DNA of 48,323 bases from Micrococcus sp. (GCF_030523875.1 NZ_JAUNHR010000006.1:1-48323); one strand, 5' to 3'; shown: positions 19,589-27,837, counted from the first letter of the stretch. Program-made: numbers and translations. The notes: a model not told the origin generated them from the sequence alone.

Positions 19589-20437
19589 ATGACCCACGTC
19601 GCCGCCCAGGCCCGCGTGCCCACGAAGGCCCTCGTCGTCTTCCTCATCGTGGCGGCGCTCCTGCTGACCCTCGGCGCGCTCACCGTGGTGCGCGGCATGG
19701 TCCTGGAGAGCAGGACGGTCCAGGTGGTCAACGTGGTGGACGGCAACACGGTGGTGGTCAACAGGGACGGTGAGGAGCGGACCCTCACCATGGCCGGCGT
19801 GCGGTCGGCCATCCGCAATCCCGAGGGCTACCGGGTGGGCCCCGAGTTCTGCATGGGCGAGGAGGCCTACGTCTGGCTGCGCGACCGTCTGCCGCAGGGC
19901 GCCACCGTGCGGATCGACACCAGTGACGAGGGCGCCCCCGAGGGCCAGGAGGCGGCCGTCTTCGAGATCGGCGGGGACAAGGTCAACGTCGCCATGGCCG
20001 AGGCGGGCATGGCCGCGCCCACCGGCCTCGGCGTGGGCCGGGAGACCGAGGAGGAGATCGCGGAGGCCAACCTGGTGGCCCAGACCGCCGGCAGCCGGGA
20101 CAACGGCGTGGGCCTCTACGACCGGGACGAGCAGTGCAGCATGGGCTACCAGCTGTTCGAGGCGACCACCGCCCTCGAGCAGACCCCCACGACACCCAAG
20201 GCGGAGACCGTCGCCGAGATCGACGCCACCTCCGTGGCCTACGCCGACGCGGTGGACTCGGTGCGCCTCGTGCAGCAGCGGATCCAGGCCCTGGATCCGG
20301 CCCGGGGGACGTTCACCGACCTCGCCTACGCGCCGGCGAAGGAGAAGCTCCTGGCGACGGCGGACCCCGTGGTGCAGCAGGGGCTGGGCGTGCTGCAGGA
20401 CCTCAACGCCCGCCGCAACGCCCTCGCCGCCCGCTGA
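19589..20437 (+). CDS. Membrane-anchored SNase-fold protein lacking catalytic residues
   Basis: A 282-residue protein. ATG 19589 follows CGAGGAAG. Residues ~14-36 form one hydrophobic signal-anchor. The following segment, VVNVVDGNTVVVNRDGEERTLTMAGV then MGEEAYVWLRDRLPQGATVRID, then DKVNVAMAEAGMA, follows the strand-helix order of staphylococcal-nuclease-like (OB-fold) domains, whose consensus is DGDT...RL.GVDTPE...A...L...G. By my alignment, the positions of the three catalytic residues (Arg35, Glu43, Arg87 in the S. aureus enzyme) are Thr, Ile and Gln here. It is therefore probably a non-catalytic binding domain. A Glu/Ala-rich helical C-terminus (about 200-282) follows. Function unknown. 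Confidence 0.55.
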   Translation: MTHVAAQARVPTKALVVFLIVAALLLTLGALTVVRGMVLESRTVQVVNVVDGNTVVVNRDGEERTLTMAGVRSAIRNPEGYRVGPEFCMGEEAYVWLRDRLPQGATVRIDTSDEGAPEGQEAAVFEIGGDKVNVAMAEAGMAAPTGLGVGRETEEEIAEANLVAQTAGSRDNGVGLYDRDEQCSMGYQLFEATTALEQTPTTPKAETVAEIDATSVAYADAVDSVRLVQQRIQALDPARGTFTDLAYAPAKEKLLATADPVVQQGLGVLQDLNARRNALAAR

Positions 20438-20465
20438 GGTCCCGCCCGGCAGGACCCGGGAGGCG

Positions 20466-21170
20466 TCAGTCCAGGGACAGCGTCACGAGCCCGAGCTGGG
20501 CGGCGCGGATGATCACCTGGACGCGGTCGCGGACCTCGAGCTTGTCCATGATCCGGCCGAGGTTGCCCTTGACGGTGGACTCGGACACGTGCAGCTCGGC
20601 GGCGATCTCCGGGTTGGAGCGTCCGCGCGCCAGGAGGTCCAGGACCTCGCGCTCGCGCGGCGTGAGGTCGGATCCGTCCGGGTCCCCGGGGCAGACCTGG
20701 AGGGCGCCGACGGCGGGACGCTCCGTCTCGACGGCGGCGATGAGCTTGTGCGCCACCGCGGGGGAGAGCACGGACTCGCCGCGACGGACCGCCCGCACCG
20801 CGCCGAGCACGGTGGCCGGCTGCGCGTCCTTGAGGAGGTAGCCCGCCGCGCCGGCCCGCAGGGCGGGCACGAGATAGTCCTCGGAGGAGAACGTGGTGAT
20901 GGCCAGGACCCGCGTCTCCGGGTGGGACGCCACGATCCGGCGGGTCGCCTCCACGCCGTCCATGCGCGGCATCTGCATGTCCATGAGGACGACGTCGGTG
21001 CGTGTCGCGTTGCACACCTCGACGGCCTCCAGGCCGTCGGCGGCGACGCCCACGCACGTGAGGCCGGGCGTGGAGTCGATCATGATGCGCAGGGCACCGC
21101 TCATCAGGGGCTGGTCGTCGGCGATGAGGACGCGGATGTCCTCCGTGGCCGTTCCGGGAGTCTCGGACAT
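20466..21170 (-). CDS. NarL/LuxR-family response regulator
   Basis: A 234-residue two-domain regulator. The receiver domain has the acidic pair in VLIADDQPLM, phospho-acceptor Asp64 in VVLMDMQMPRMDG, the switch Thr in LAITTFSSEDY and Lys in GYLLKDAQP. The C-terminal LuxR-type HTH is SDLTPREREVLDLLARGRSNPEIAAELHVSESTVKGNLGRIMDKLEVRDRVQ. ATG 21170 has TACTCT exactly 6 nt upstream and no Shine-Dalgarno, so it is probably leaderless. It is divergent from the small secreted peptide gene and the histidine kinase, with which it almost certainly forms a pair. Confidence 0.92.
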   Translation of the reverse strand: MSETPGTATEDIRVLIADDQPLMSGALRIMIDSTPGLTCVGVAADGLEAVEVCNATRTDVVLMDMQMPRMDGVEATRRIVASHPETRVLAITTFSSEDYLVPALRAGAAGYLLKDAQPATVLGAVRAVRRGESVLSPAVAHKLIAAVETERPAVGALQVCPGDPDGSDLTPREREVLDLLARGRSNPEIAAELHVSESTVKGNLGRIMDKLEVRDRVQVIIRAAQLGLVTLSLD

Positions 21171-21263
21171 GCCCCCAGAGTAGGCCGTGCCCGGGACGGC
21201 GCGGAGGAGGGCGTCGGGTCTGCGCCACCTGATGACCTGCTGTGCAGCGGGCCCCCTCGGGTC

Positions 21264-21269
21264 TACCCT
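21264..21269 (+). promoter_or_regulatory. -10 of the secreted-peptide gene
   Basis: TACCCT ends 7 nt before the ATG at 21277. No ribosome site intervenes, which suggests leaderless translation. Confidence 0.5.
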
Positions 21270-21276
21270 TGTGTCC

Positions 21277-21492
21277 ATGATCACTCGCACCCGCCTCGCC
21301 TCCGCCGCCGCGCTCCTCGCCGCGGCCTCCCTCGTCAGCGCCCCGGGCGCCGCCGCGTCCACCCCCGAGGCCGCCGGGGCCGCCGTCGCGACCGCCGTGA
21401 GCGCTCCGACCGAGGTCGAGGCCTCGCCCACGGGCATGGCGGATTCGACGCGGCGCCTGCTCTGCGAGCGCTGGGGCATGTTCTGCGGCTGA
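21277..21492 (+). CDS. Small secreted peptide precursor inside a two-component locus
   Basis: A 71-residue precursor. MITRTR followed by an Ala/Leu-rich hydrophobic core and a PGAAA-S cleavage site (after about residue 27) is a textbook signal peptide. A flexible Ala/Thr/Glu segment follows, and the chain ends in TRRLLCERWGMFCG. Cys63 and Cys70 could form a 7-residue-spaced ring, and the RR at 59-60 is a possible processing site that would release an 11-residue Cys-bridged peptide. It lies between the divergent response regulator and the histidine kinase, so it is a candidate ligand or modulator of that system. I do not recognise a named family. The alternative is a misannotated upstream frame, but codon bias, signal peptide and start signal support a real gene. 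Confidence 0.65.
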   Translation: MITRTRLASAAALLAAASLVSAPGAAASTPEAAGAAVATAVSAPTEVEASPTGMADSTRRLLCERWGMFCG

Positions 21493-21508
21493 TCCCCGCC
21501 CTCCCCCG

Positions 21509-21537
21509 GGGCCGTCGGTCGACCGGACCGGCGGCCC
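21509..21537 (+). other. Stem-loop between peptide and kinase genes
   Basis: gggccg and cggcggccc flank the palindromic core ggtcgacc. It falls in the ~95 nt between the peptide stop and the preferred kinase start and could attenuate read-through or set the peptide:kinase ratio. Confidence 0.35.
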
Positions 21538-21587
21538 TCGTCTCGCTGCCCCCGGACGACGGCGCCCCCGTCGGCTTCTGGGACGCG

Positions 21588-22799
21588 GTGCCGGCCGGTC
21601 GGATCTACCTGGTGCTCGGTTCCGTGCTCGCCGTCGCCTCCACCGCGTCGGACCTGATGATCGCCCAGCGCGCGGGCGGGCAGGGGTCGGTCCTGGACTC
21701 CGCCGTCCTGCTGACGGGAGCGGTCGCCTTCCTGGCCCAGTGGTGGCGCACCACGGTGGCCTTCGCCCTGGCCGTTCCCATGGCGCTCCTGGTGGTCGCC
21801 GGGGCGGACCCGGTGCTCCCGATCCTGCTGCTGCCCGCCCTGCTGGGCTCCGTGCTGGCCACCGCCCGGGCGTCCGCGTTCGCCTGGAGCGCGATCGGCC
21901 TGGGAGCGGCCTGGCTCGCGGCGCTGCCCTGGGCCACGGGGGAGGGGCCGGGGGTCCTCTGGGTCGCGACCCCCGTGACCGTCCTCGGCGCGGGGGTGGG
22001 GCTCTACGTCCGCCTCATGCACCACCAGCGCCGGCTGCACCGGCAGCGTCTCGCCGAGGCGGAGCGCCGCGCGCGGGAGGCGGCCGAGCGGGAGCGCCGA
22101 ATCCTCGCGCGCGACCTGCACGACATCGTGGCGCACAACCTGACGATCATCTCCATGCAGACGGGTGCGGCGGCCTACATCGGCACGGCCGAGGCCGCCC
22201 AGGACGTCCTGCGCGTGGTGGGCGACTCGGCGCGGGAGGCGCTCGTGGACCTCCGCCGGATGCTGGCGGTGCTCCAGCAGGAGGGCGTCATCGAGCCGGT
22301 CCCGGCTCCCGGCACCGGGGAGACGGAGGAGGCCGCCACGGTGGCGCAGCTGGGCCCGGGGGCGCGGCGCATGGCCGAGGAGCTGCGGCTCGCGGGGTTG
22401 GACGCCGAGGCCAGCGTGGACATCGGCAGCCTGGACCTGAACCTGGGCGTCCGTGCCGCGCTGTACCGCGTGATGCAGGAGGCCGTCACCAACGTGGCCA
22501 AGCACGCCGGAGCCGGGCAGCGGTGCAGCGTGTGCATCGCCGTCGAGGGTCCATACGTGGTGCTCGAGGTGCTCAACACGCTGCCCGCGGACGGTCCGCA
22601 GGACGTGCGGGAGAACTCCTCGCGGATCGGCCTGTCCTCCATGCGGGACCGCATCGAGGCGTTCGGCGGGCACCTGGAGGCCGGCCCCACCCGGGAGGGC
22701 TGGCGGGTCCGGGCGAGCGTCCCGCACCACCGGCCGGACGGAGCCGGTCCCACGGGACCGACTCACCGTCCGCTCGATGCCCGCACACGCTCTGTGTGA
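21588..22799 (+). CDS. NarL-type sensor histidine kinase (HisKA_3)
   Basis: About 403 residues from GTG 21588. The N-terminal half holds 4-5 hydrophobic helices with very short loops, as in DesK/LiaS-like intramembrane-sensing kinases. A charged coiled linker (RRLHRQRLAEAERRAREA) leads to the phospho-acceptor His in ILARDLHDIVAHNLTI. The ATPase N-box is LYRVMQEAVTNVAKHAG, and the G-box region is RIGLSSMRDRIEAFGGHL. No ATG exists upstream in this frame; GTG 21588 is the best start, while a CTG overlapping the peptide stop (21489) is an alternative. It is cotranscribed with the peptide gene. The stop codon overlaps a CRP-like box. Confidence 0.88.
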   Translation: MPAGRIYLVLGSVLAVASTASDLMIAQRAGGQGSVLDSAVLLTGAVAFLAQWWRTTVAFALAVPMALLVVAGADPVLPILLLPALLGSVLATARASAFAWSAIGLGAAWLAALPWATGEGPGVLWVATPVTVLGAGVGLYVRLMHHQRRLHRQRLAEAERRAREAAERERRILARDLHDIVAHNLTIISMQTGAAAYIGTAEAAQDVLRVVGDSAREALVDLRRMLAVLQQEGVIEPVPAPGTGETEEAATVAQLGPGARRMAEELRLAGLDAEASVDIGSLDLNLGVRAALYRVMQEAVTNVAKHAGAGQRCSVCIAVEGPYVVLEVLNTLPADGPQDVRENSSRIGLSSMRDRIEAFGGHLEAGPTREGWRVRASVPHHRPDGAGPTGPTHRPLDARTRSV

Positions 22800-22810
22800 C
22801 ATAGATCACA
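22795..22810. promoter_or_regulatory. Consensus CRP/GlxR box
   Basis: TGTGACATAGATCACA fits TGTGA-N6-TCACA perfectly, including the central TA of the actinobacterial GlxR/CRP consensus. It overlaps the kinase stop codon and lies about 70-75 bp upstream of a predicted transcription start near 22877, a known class I activator distance. Confidence 0.7.
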
Positions 22811-22876
22811 TTGACAAGCGGAAGTCTGCACCTTCGGCCAGTGTCGCCCCGGTGGGGACCTTCCTAGACTGGGACA

Positions 22877-22997
22877 CGCCCCATGAGACGGTGCACATGA
22901 TGAGCCCCACGAGCCGGGATACATGCCTGAGGGGATGCGGGCCCCGGACGTCAGCTCTGAGAGAGGGACGGTGATCCACGGATCACCGTCCCTCTCG
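22877..22997 (+). ncRNA. Candidate small RNA under CRP control
   Basis: TAGACT (22865-22870) is a good -10, and a strong hairpin ends at 22996. Between them no convincing protein-coding frame exists: atg at 22883 is followed by a stop after four codons, and the longer frame lacks normal codon bias. The next gene is on the opposite strand. This leaves a discrete ~120-nt transcript. It is an inference from promoter plus terminator without a gene. Confidence 0.4.
22961..22996. terminator. 16-bp perfect hairpin (convergent transcription)
   Basis: gagagggacggtgatc (22961-22976) pairs with 22981-22996 around the loop cacg. An outer pair, ggccccggac near 22940 and gtccggggcc near 23001, extends it. 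Confidence 0.75.
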
Positions 22998-23036
22998 CTG
23001 TGTCCGGGGCCCGTCCGGTCCCGGTCCCCTCCGGAC

Positions 23037-23537
23037 TCAGACGGAGGCGGGGACCGCGTCGTCGTCCGCGGCGGGGGACTCCACGTGCACCAGCGGGCGC
23101 GCCGCGAGCCGGCCCAGCCCCATGAGGACCGCCGCCGGGAAGCCGATCACGGGGATGAGCATCGGCAGGATGCCCGCCGCGCCCTGGGTGAGCACCACCA
23201 GGCCGTACAGCATGCCCACGAGCGCATACGCGAGCACATGGACCCACTGGTTGAGCACGTGGCGGAAGAGGTGGTTCACCAGCAGGCAGAGCGGCAGGCC
23301 GATCACCAGGCCAGCCACGCCCACCACGGTGAGCAGCGGCGTCAGCGAGCCCAGCTCCTGCAGGGACGGGATCAGCGTCAGGGCCAGCACCAGCGCCGCC
23401 ATCAGCAGGTTCGGCAGCAGCCAGGCCACCAGGAAGCCGTTCAGGCCCATGCGCAGCCGCAGCCGGGGCCCGGCGGCCGCGCGCGCAGCCTTCCGGCGGG
23501 CGCGGGCGGTGGACGTGACCGGGGCGGGGGTGGTCAT
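23037..23537 (-). CDS. Small polytopic membrane protein of unknown function
   Basis: A 166-residue protein. A basic, Ala-rich N-terminus (about 30 residues) precedes four hydrophobic helices (roughly residues 32-57, 65-90, 98-118 and 120-145) and a short acidic tail. The LNGFLVAWLLPNLLMAALVL and HLFRHVLNQWVHVLAY segments suggest a DUF2798-like small permease-type protein, but I cannot assign the family firmly. It stands alone between two hairpin-bounded regions. Confidence 0.6.
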   Translation of the reverse strand: MTTPAPVTSTARARRKAARAAAGPRLRLRMGLNGFLVAWLLPNLLMAALVLALTLIPSLQELGSLTPLLTVVGVAGLVIGLPLCLLVNHLFRHVLNQWVHVLAYALVGMLYGLVVLTQGAAGILPMLIPVIGFPAAVLMGLGRLAARPLVHVESPAADDDAVPASV

Positions 23538-23655
23538 GGCGGGGCTCCGAAGGACGACGGCGGGGGACGCCCCGCAGGTCCGCGGCGCGGGGGCACGCGG
23601 CCGACGGGGCGGGCCCAGTCTAGTCAGCGCCCCGGCCGCCTCCGGGGCCGCCGGC

Positions 23656-24648
23656 TCAGGCGGAGGGGCGGGCGGCGCCGTCGACCACGAGGCGCACCTC
23701 GTCCACGCGAGGCCAGCGCTCGAGCGTGGCGCGGGCCTCCCAGGACTCCTCGCGGGACTCGTCCACGGGCTCGAGCACCAGCGCGCCGAGCTCGCCGTCC
23801 AGCACCCGGAGCGTCAGCTCGAACGCCTCGCCCCCGTGCTCGAACCGGGCGCGCACGGGCCATGTGAAGTCGTGGGGCACCGCGCGCTGGACGGCGGCGT
23901 CCTCGGCCACCACGAGCGGCAGCCAGTCCGTGAACGTGATCCCCTCGCCCGGGTCCGCGGCCCCCACGTGCGGCAGCTGGGCCCGCAGCGCCTCCCCGCC
24001 GGGCAGGGCGGCGCGGCCGGCGGGGGCGGCGTCGAGCATCGCCTCCAGGAGCGCGCGGGCGTCGGCGGGGACCTCCACCAGCGAGAGCTCCCCGCCCGCC
24101 TCCGTGGCGGTCCCCTCGGAGCCGGGGCCGCGGAGCGCTGCGGCGGCCCTCGCCTTGCGCAGGGCCGCGCGGTCGGCGGCGTTGCAGGCCAGGACCGCCG
24201 CGGCGGTCAGCCCGGCGACGGCCCAGCGCGGTCGGGCGACGCCCACGGCCTCCAGCCCGCGGACGAGCCAGGCGTCCGTGCGGCGGTTCACCGGGGCGGC
24301 GGCCAGGGACACCCCCGCGAGGGCCGCCCCGCCGGCGAGCCCGAGGCCTCCGACGGCCAGGCGGGCGCGGCCGACCGTCGGCCGTCCGGAGGCGATCCGG
24401 GCGCAGTGCGCGGCCGCCCCGGCCTCCGCGGCGCCGTAGACCCCCGACACGGCGGCGATCGCGCGCTGGGCGCCCTCCCGGCGGGCTCGCGACCCCGCAT
24501 TCGGGTCGGGCAGGGCGGCGGCCGCGAGGGCCGCCGCCATGACGGGGCCGTACACGCGGCCCCCGGGAGCCAGGGCGGAGGGCCTCAGGTGCAGCGCCCT
24601 CTCCTGGGAGCGGGTGAGCGGGGCGGTCGGGAAGAGGGACGTCGTCAT
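23656..24648 (-). CDS. Uncharacterised actinobacterial protein
   Basis: A 330-residue protein with no recognisable catalytic motif. The first half is Ala-rich with two or three weakly hydrophobic stretches (AVGGLGLAGGAALAGVSLAAAPV, shown here only in part, and WAVAGLTAAAVLACNA), possibly membrane-associated. The second half (after GGELSLVEV) is soluble and strand-rich, ending ARATLERWPRVDEVRLVVDG. Codon use matches the neighbours. It lies downstream of the M20 gene terminator, so it is likely a separate unit. Confidence 0.55.
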   Translation of the reverse strand: MTTSLFPTAPLTRSQERALHLRPSALAPGGRVYGPVMAAALAAAALPDPNAGSRARREGAQRAIAAVSGVYGAAEAGAAAHCARIASGRPTVGRARLAVGGLGLAGGAALAGVSLAAAPVNRRTDAWLVRGLEAVGVARPRWAVAGLTAAAVLACNAADRAALRKARAAAALRGPGSEGTATEAGGELSLVEVPADARALLEAMLDAAPAGRAALPGGEALRAQLPHVGAADPGEGITFTDWLPLVVAEDAAVQRAVPHDFTWPVRARFEHGGEAFELTLRVLDGELGALVLEPVDESREESWEARATLERWPRVDEVRLVVDGAARPSA

Positions 24649-24686
24649 CCCGTCATGCTCCCACGGGCCCGACTCTGACCCACCAC

Positions 24687-24750
24687 AGCTTTCGGGGGCG
24701 TTCTGCGTCGGCATGGAGCGTCCATGCCGACGCAAAACGCCCCCATAGCT
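24687..24750 (-). terminator. Long hairpin ending the M20 operon
   Basis: The 24-base core gggggcgttttgcgtcggca plus tgga pairs with its inverted copy around the loop gcg (24718-24720), with one exception that is C-A on the plus strand but a G-U wobble in minus-strand RNA. This agrees with use by the minus-strand M20 operon that stops at 24780. Confidence 0.7.
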
Positions 24751-24779
24751 GCAGGGAGGGAGGGAGGGGAACCGTCGGA

Positions 24780-26030
24780 TCAGCGGCCCACGAAGTGCAG
24801 CAGGCCGGCGAGGGCGGCCCGCACGCCGGTGGTGAGCGTGGGCTCGATGAGCGGGGCGAACTGCGGGGTGTGGTTCGCGGGGTTTTCCGCGGGGTCGGTC
24901 GCAGCGAATCCGCCCAGGAACCAGTAGACCAGGGGGACGTCGATGGCGTCCGCCAGGGCACCCACGTCCTCGGACCCCATCATCTGAGGCACCTCCACGA
25001 TGCGGTCCTCGCCCAGCTCCGCCCCGATCGCGGCCATGACCTGCCTCGTCGTGCCCTCGTCGTTGTGGGTCCGGGGGAAGGAGTTGTACCGCTCGATCTC
25101 CGGCTCCGGGGCACCCGACGCCTGGGCTTCGGCGTGCAGGATGCGCGTGATCGCCGACGCCACCGTGTCCCGCACCTCCGGGGTGGGGGTGCGGACGTTG
25201 AGAGCGATCTCCGCGGAGTCCGGGATGATGTTCTCCTTCATCCCGGCGTGGAAGGTCCCGACGGTCACCACGGCCTTGTCCGCCGGTGCGATCTCCCGGG
25301 AGACGATCCCCTGCAGACGGGTCACGGCGTGCGAGGCGAGGAGGATGGGATCGATCGCGCGCTCGGGCATGGACCCGTGGGCGCCCTTGCCGCGGAAGGT
25401 CACTCTGAAGGAGTCGGCCAGGCACATCGCGTCCCCGAGCGCGTAGGCGATCACCCCGGCCGGGGCGGGCATCACGTGCTGCCCGATCACGGCGACCGGT
25501 CGGGGGGCGCGGTCCCAGAGGCCGTCGTCGAGCATGGCCCTGGCCCCGGCCGCCGTCTCCTCGCCGGGCTGGAAGACGAAGACGACCGTGCCGTGCCACG
25601 TCTCGGGGTTCCGCGCCAGCACGCGGGCCGCGGTGACCGCCATGGCCACGTGCGAGTCGTGCCCGCAGGCGTGCATGACGGGGACGTCGGTGCCGTCGGG
25701 CAGTGTGCCGCGCGCGGTGGACTCGTACTCGACCCCGGAGTCCTCCTTCATCGGCAGGGCGTCGGTGTCCGCCCGATACGCGACCACGGGTCCGTCTGTG
25801 GCGTCCGGGTGGCGCAGGATGCCGACGACGCCGGTCCCGCCCACCCGCTCGTGCTCGATCCCCAGCTCGTCGAGGCGCGCCTCGATCCACGCGGCCGTCC
25901 CGTGCTCCTGCATGGACAGCTCCGGGCTCCGGTGCAGGTGGACGTACTCCTCGTGGAGGGTCTGTGTCAGCTCCTCGTCCAGGCGCAGGGCCTCGGGCAG
26001 GGGGGCGGGGGCGGTGCGGACGTCGGTCAT
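24780..26030 (-). CDS. M20-family amidohydrolase
   Basis: A 416-residue zinc amidohydrolase of the M20D/hippurate-hydrolase type. VVAYRADTDALPMKED, MHACGHDSHVAM (zinc His and Asp), FVFQPGEETAAGARAML (catalytic Glu pair) and the lid-domain GKGAHGSMPE are all present, with the last zinc-binding His in the C-terminal NHTPQFAPL. It probably deacylates an N-acyl amino acid or a related conjugate in the cytoplasm. The ATG at 26030 follows GGAGGAC. It is the last gene of a membrane-protein operon, which suggests that the operon imports its substrate. Confidence 0.88.
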   Translation of the reverse strand: MTDVRTAPAPLPEALRLDEELTQTLHEEYVHLHRSPELSMQEHGTAAWIEARLDELGIEHERVGGTGVVGILRHPDATDGPVVAYRADTDALPMKEDSGVEYESTARGTLPDGTDVPVMHACGHDSHVAMAVTAARVLARNPETWHGTVVFVFQPGEETAAGARAMLDDGLWDRAPRPVAVIGQHVMPAPAGVIAYALGDAMCLADSFRVTFRGKGAHGSMPERAIDPILLASHAVTRLQGIVSREIAPADKAVVTVGTFHAGMKENIIPDSAEIALNVRTPTPEVRDTVASAITRILHAEAQASGAPEPEIERYNSFPRTHNDEGTTRQVMAAIGAELGEDRIVEVPQMMGSEDVGALADAIDVPLVYWFLGGFAATDPAENPANHTPQFAPLIEPTLTTGVRAALAGLLHFVGR

Positions 26031-26190
26031 CGGGTCCTCCGGTCTCTCATGCGGCGGGTCCGCGGCGGCCGGCCGCGGACGCGTGGGGTCTGCCTCGATC
26101 CTCTCGCCAGGACGGAGGCGGGGCCGAGGTCCAAGCCGCGCCCCGCCGTCGTGCGGACGGGGGCGTGGCCCGGGAGGGTTCAGGCGGGGC

Positions 26191-26952
26191 TCAGTAGTGC
26201 AGCTCCCCGGTCTCACGCCGGGCCGGCATGGCCTTGGGGCGCACGAGGTAGGCGATCACCACGGTAAGGACCACGGTCAGGGGCGTCCCGAGGAACGCGA
26301 GCGGCTTCCACAGCGGGGCCAGGGTGGGCACCAGCAGGAACGCGACCGCGGCGCCGACCACGAGCGCCACGATCGTGGTGCGCGGGGCCTTGTAGGACCA
26401 GATGGCCTGCACGATCACGGCGCCGAGGACGGCGGGCAGGATGTACGTGCTCACCACGAGCATGACGTCCTTGGGCAGGAGGGACACGAGCCAGGTGCCC
26501 AGCAGGCCCACGAACACGAACAGGCTGAGGAGGTGGACCGTGGCGGCGCCGCAGATGGCCATCACGGCGGCGATGTCGCCGCGGGCGGTGCCCGGCTTGG
26601 CCTTGACGGCGTCCTGGGCGACGACGGCGGCCGGCAGCAGCTTCGAGGAGATGTTGCCGATCAGGAACGCCTGGTACATCGCGGAGGATCCCAGGACGGG
26701 GAAGTAGGCGATGGGCTCGACGATCCACAGGACGCCGAAGGTGGTGGCCACGAGGAGCCAGGCGGTGAGGATCTGCGGGCCCGTGACGCCGAGATCGGTG
26801 AAGAAGTAGAGCCAGGCGGGGCCGGCGAGGGACAGCAGCAGCCCGACCAGCATGGTCCAGGTGCCGGTGCGAGAGGTGCTGCGGACGAATCCGTCCAGGG
26901 CGGCCTGGTGGGCCAGGCCGGGGGTGGCGGTGGTGGTGGCTGCGGTGCTCAT
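26191..26952 (-). CDS. Polytopic membrane protein, partner of DUF5058 protein
   Basis: A 253-residue protein with about six hydrophobic helices. Conserved-looking segments are WIVEPIAYFPVLGSSAMYQAFLIGN and AAVMAICGAATVHLLSLFVFVG. Together with the preceding DUF5058 gene it looks like one half of a two-component membrane transporter, inferred from gene order: both sit directly upstream of an amidohydrolase. AGGAGC precedes the ATG. There are no ATP-binding motifs in the set, so a secondary transporter is more likely than an ABC system. Confidence 0.65.
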   Translation of the reverse strand: MSTAATTTATPGLAHQAALDGFVRSTSRTGTWTMLVGLLLSLAGPAWLYFFTDLGVTGPQILTAWLLVATTFGVLWIVEPIAYFPVLGSSAMYQAFLIGNISSKLLPAAVVAQDAVKAKPGTARGDIAAVMAICGAATVHLLSLFVFVGLLGTWLVSLLPKDVMLVVSTYILPAVLGAVIVQAIWSYKAPRTTIVALVVGAAVAFLLVPTLAPLWKPLAFLGTPLTVVLTVVIAYLVRPKAMPARRETGELHY

Positions 26953-26995
26953 GGGGGCTCCTGAGGTGCTGCGGGGTGCGGGGGAGGGGCGCGCG

Positions 26996-27769
26996 TCAGG
27001 CGGCCGGGACCAGGGCGACGTGGGCGAAGTACGCCGCCACGAGCCCCACGATGATGGCGATGCCGAGGGCCCACTCCTTGAGCCAGTCGGCCCGCAGGGC
27101 CTTGGCCGTGAACAGGAGCAGCAGCATGACGGCGGCGGAGACGCCCGCGGTGATCCACACGACCGGGGAGTTCGGCGTGGTCTTGGCGAACTCGCCGAAG
27201 GTGAGGCCGGCGAACGCGCCGAGGACGGCGGCGGCCGGGATCACCGTGAGGACCACCGGGTTGACCTCGGAGAGCTTCGCAGAGCCGCGGCGCAGGATCG
27301 GCGTGAACAGGAGGGTCGCGAGGATCCAGCCGGCGCCGCCCAGGGACATCGTGATGAATGCCAGCGCGAAGACCTGCTGGTCGTACCCGGCGCCGCCGAG
27401 CGGAGCGCCCGTGGAGCCCGCAGCGATCTTGGCCGCGCCGGTCTCGAAGGCGGCGGAGCCGATCAGGCCGATGCGCACGAGGACGGCGGGGGTGCCGAAC
27501 AGGGCGAGGAGGGAGATCGCCACGATCACGACGGCGAGCGAGGGGCCCACCGAGGCGATCGCGCCCGAGCGGAACGCGGTGGTGAGCTCCGTGGCGGGGA
27601 TGTCGAGGTCCGGGGCGGCCCTGCGGGCGGCGCGGATGTACAGGAAGGACTGGACGAGGATGATCGCGAACACGCCCAGGGCGAAGGCCCAGAGCAGCGG
27701 GTGGTTCGCGACGGCGAGGATGTCCGTCGACTCCGGGTCGATGGTGCCGGCGAGGGCGGGGACGAGCAT
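26996..27769 (-). CDS. DUF5058-family membrane protein
   Basis: A 257-residue protein with about seven hydrophobic helices. The sequence (HPLLWAFALGVFAIILVQSFLYIRAARRAAPDLDIP, cited here in part, then ITMSLGGAGWILATLLFTPIL) resembles what I recall of DUF5058. Function unknown; position first in an operon with a second membrane protein and an M20 amidohydrolase suggests uptake of acylated amino acids or peptides. GGGAGG precedes the ATG. The promoter region carries a symmetrical CRP-like box. Confidence 0.65.
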   Translation of the reverse strand: MLVPALAGTIDPESTDILAVANHPLLWAFALGVFAIILVQSFLYIRAARRAAPDLDIPATELTTAFRSGAIASVGPSLAVVIVAISLLALFGTPAVLVRIGLIGSAAFETGAAKIAAGSTGAPLGGAGYDQQVFALAFITMSLGGAGWILATLLFTPILRRGSAKLSEVNPVVLTVIPAAAVLGAFAGLTFGEFAKTTPNSPVVWITAGVSAAVMLLLLFTAKALRADWLKEWALGIAIIVGLVAAYFAHVALVPAA

Positions 27770-27821
27770 GGGGGCCTCCCGGTGCGGGGTGGGGGTGCCG
27801 CGGTCACGGCTGCACCATCAG

Positions 27822-27837
27822 CGTGACCCACGTCACG
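27822..27837. promoter_or_regulatory. CRP-like palindrome upstream of the DUF5058 operon
   Basis: CGTGACCCACGTCACG is a symmetrical GTGA-N6-TCAC site 53 bp before the DUF5058 start codon. The flanking C/G replace the T/A of the consensus. Confidence 0.4.

Noticed and set aside
22777..22974. A 65-codon plus-strand frame over the small-RNA candidate.
   Set aside because: It starts inside the kinase gene, crosses the CRP-like box and promoter, has no ribosome site and has poor codon bias.
26040..26190. Possible gene in the gap between the M20 gene and the membrane-protein gene.
   Set aside because: Only a GC-rich spacer of about 160 bp was seen, with no start, ribosome site or conserved peptide.
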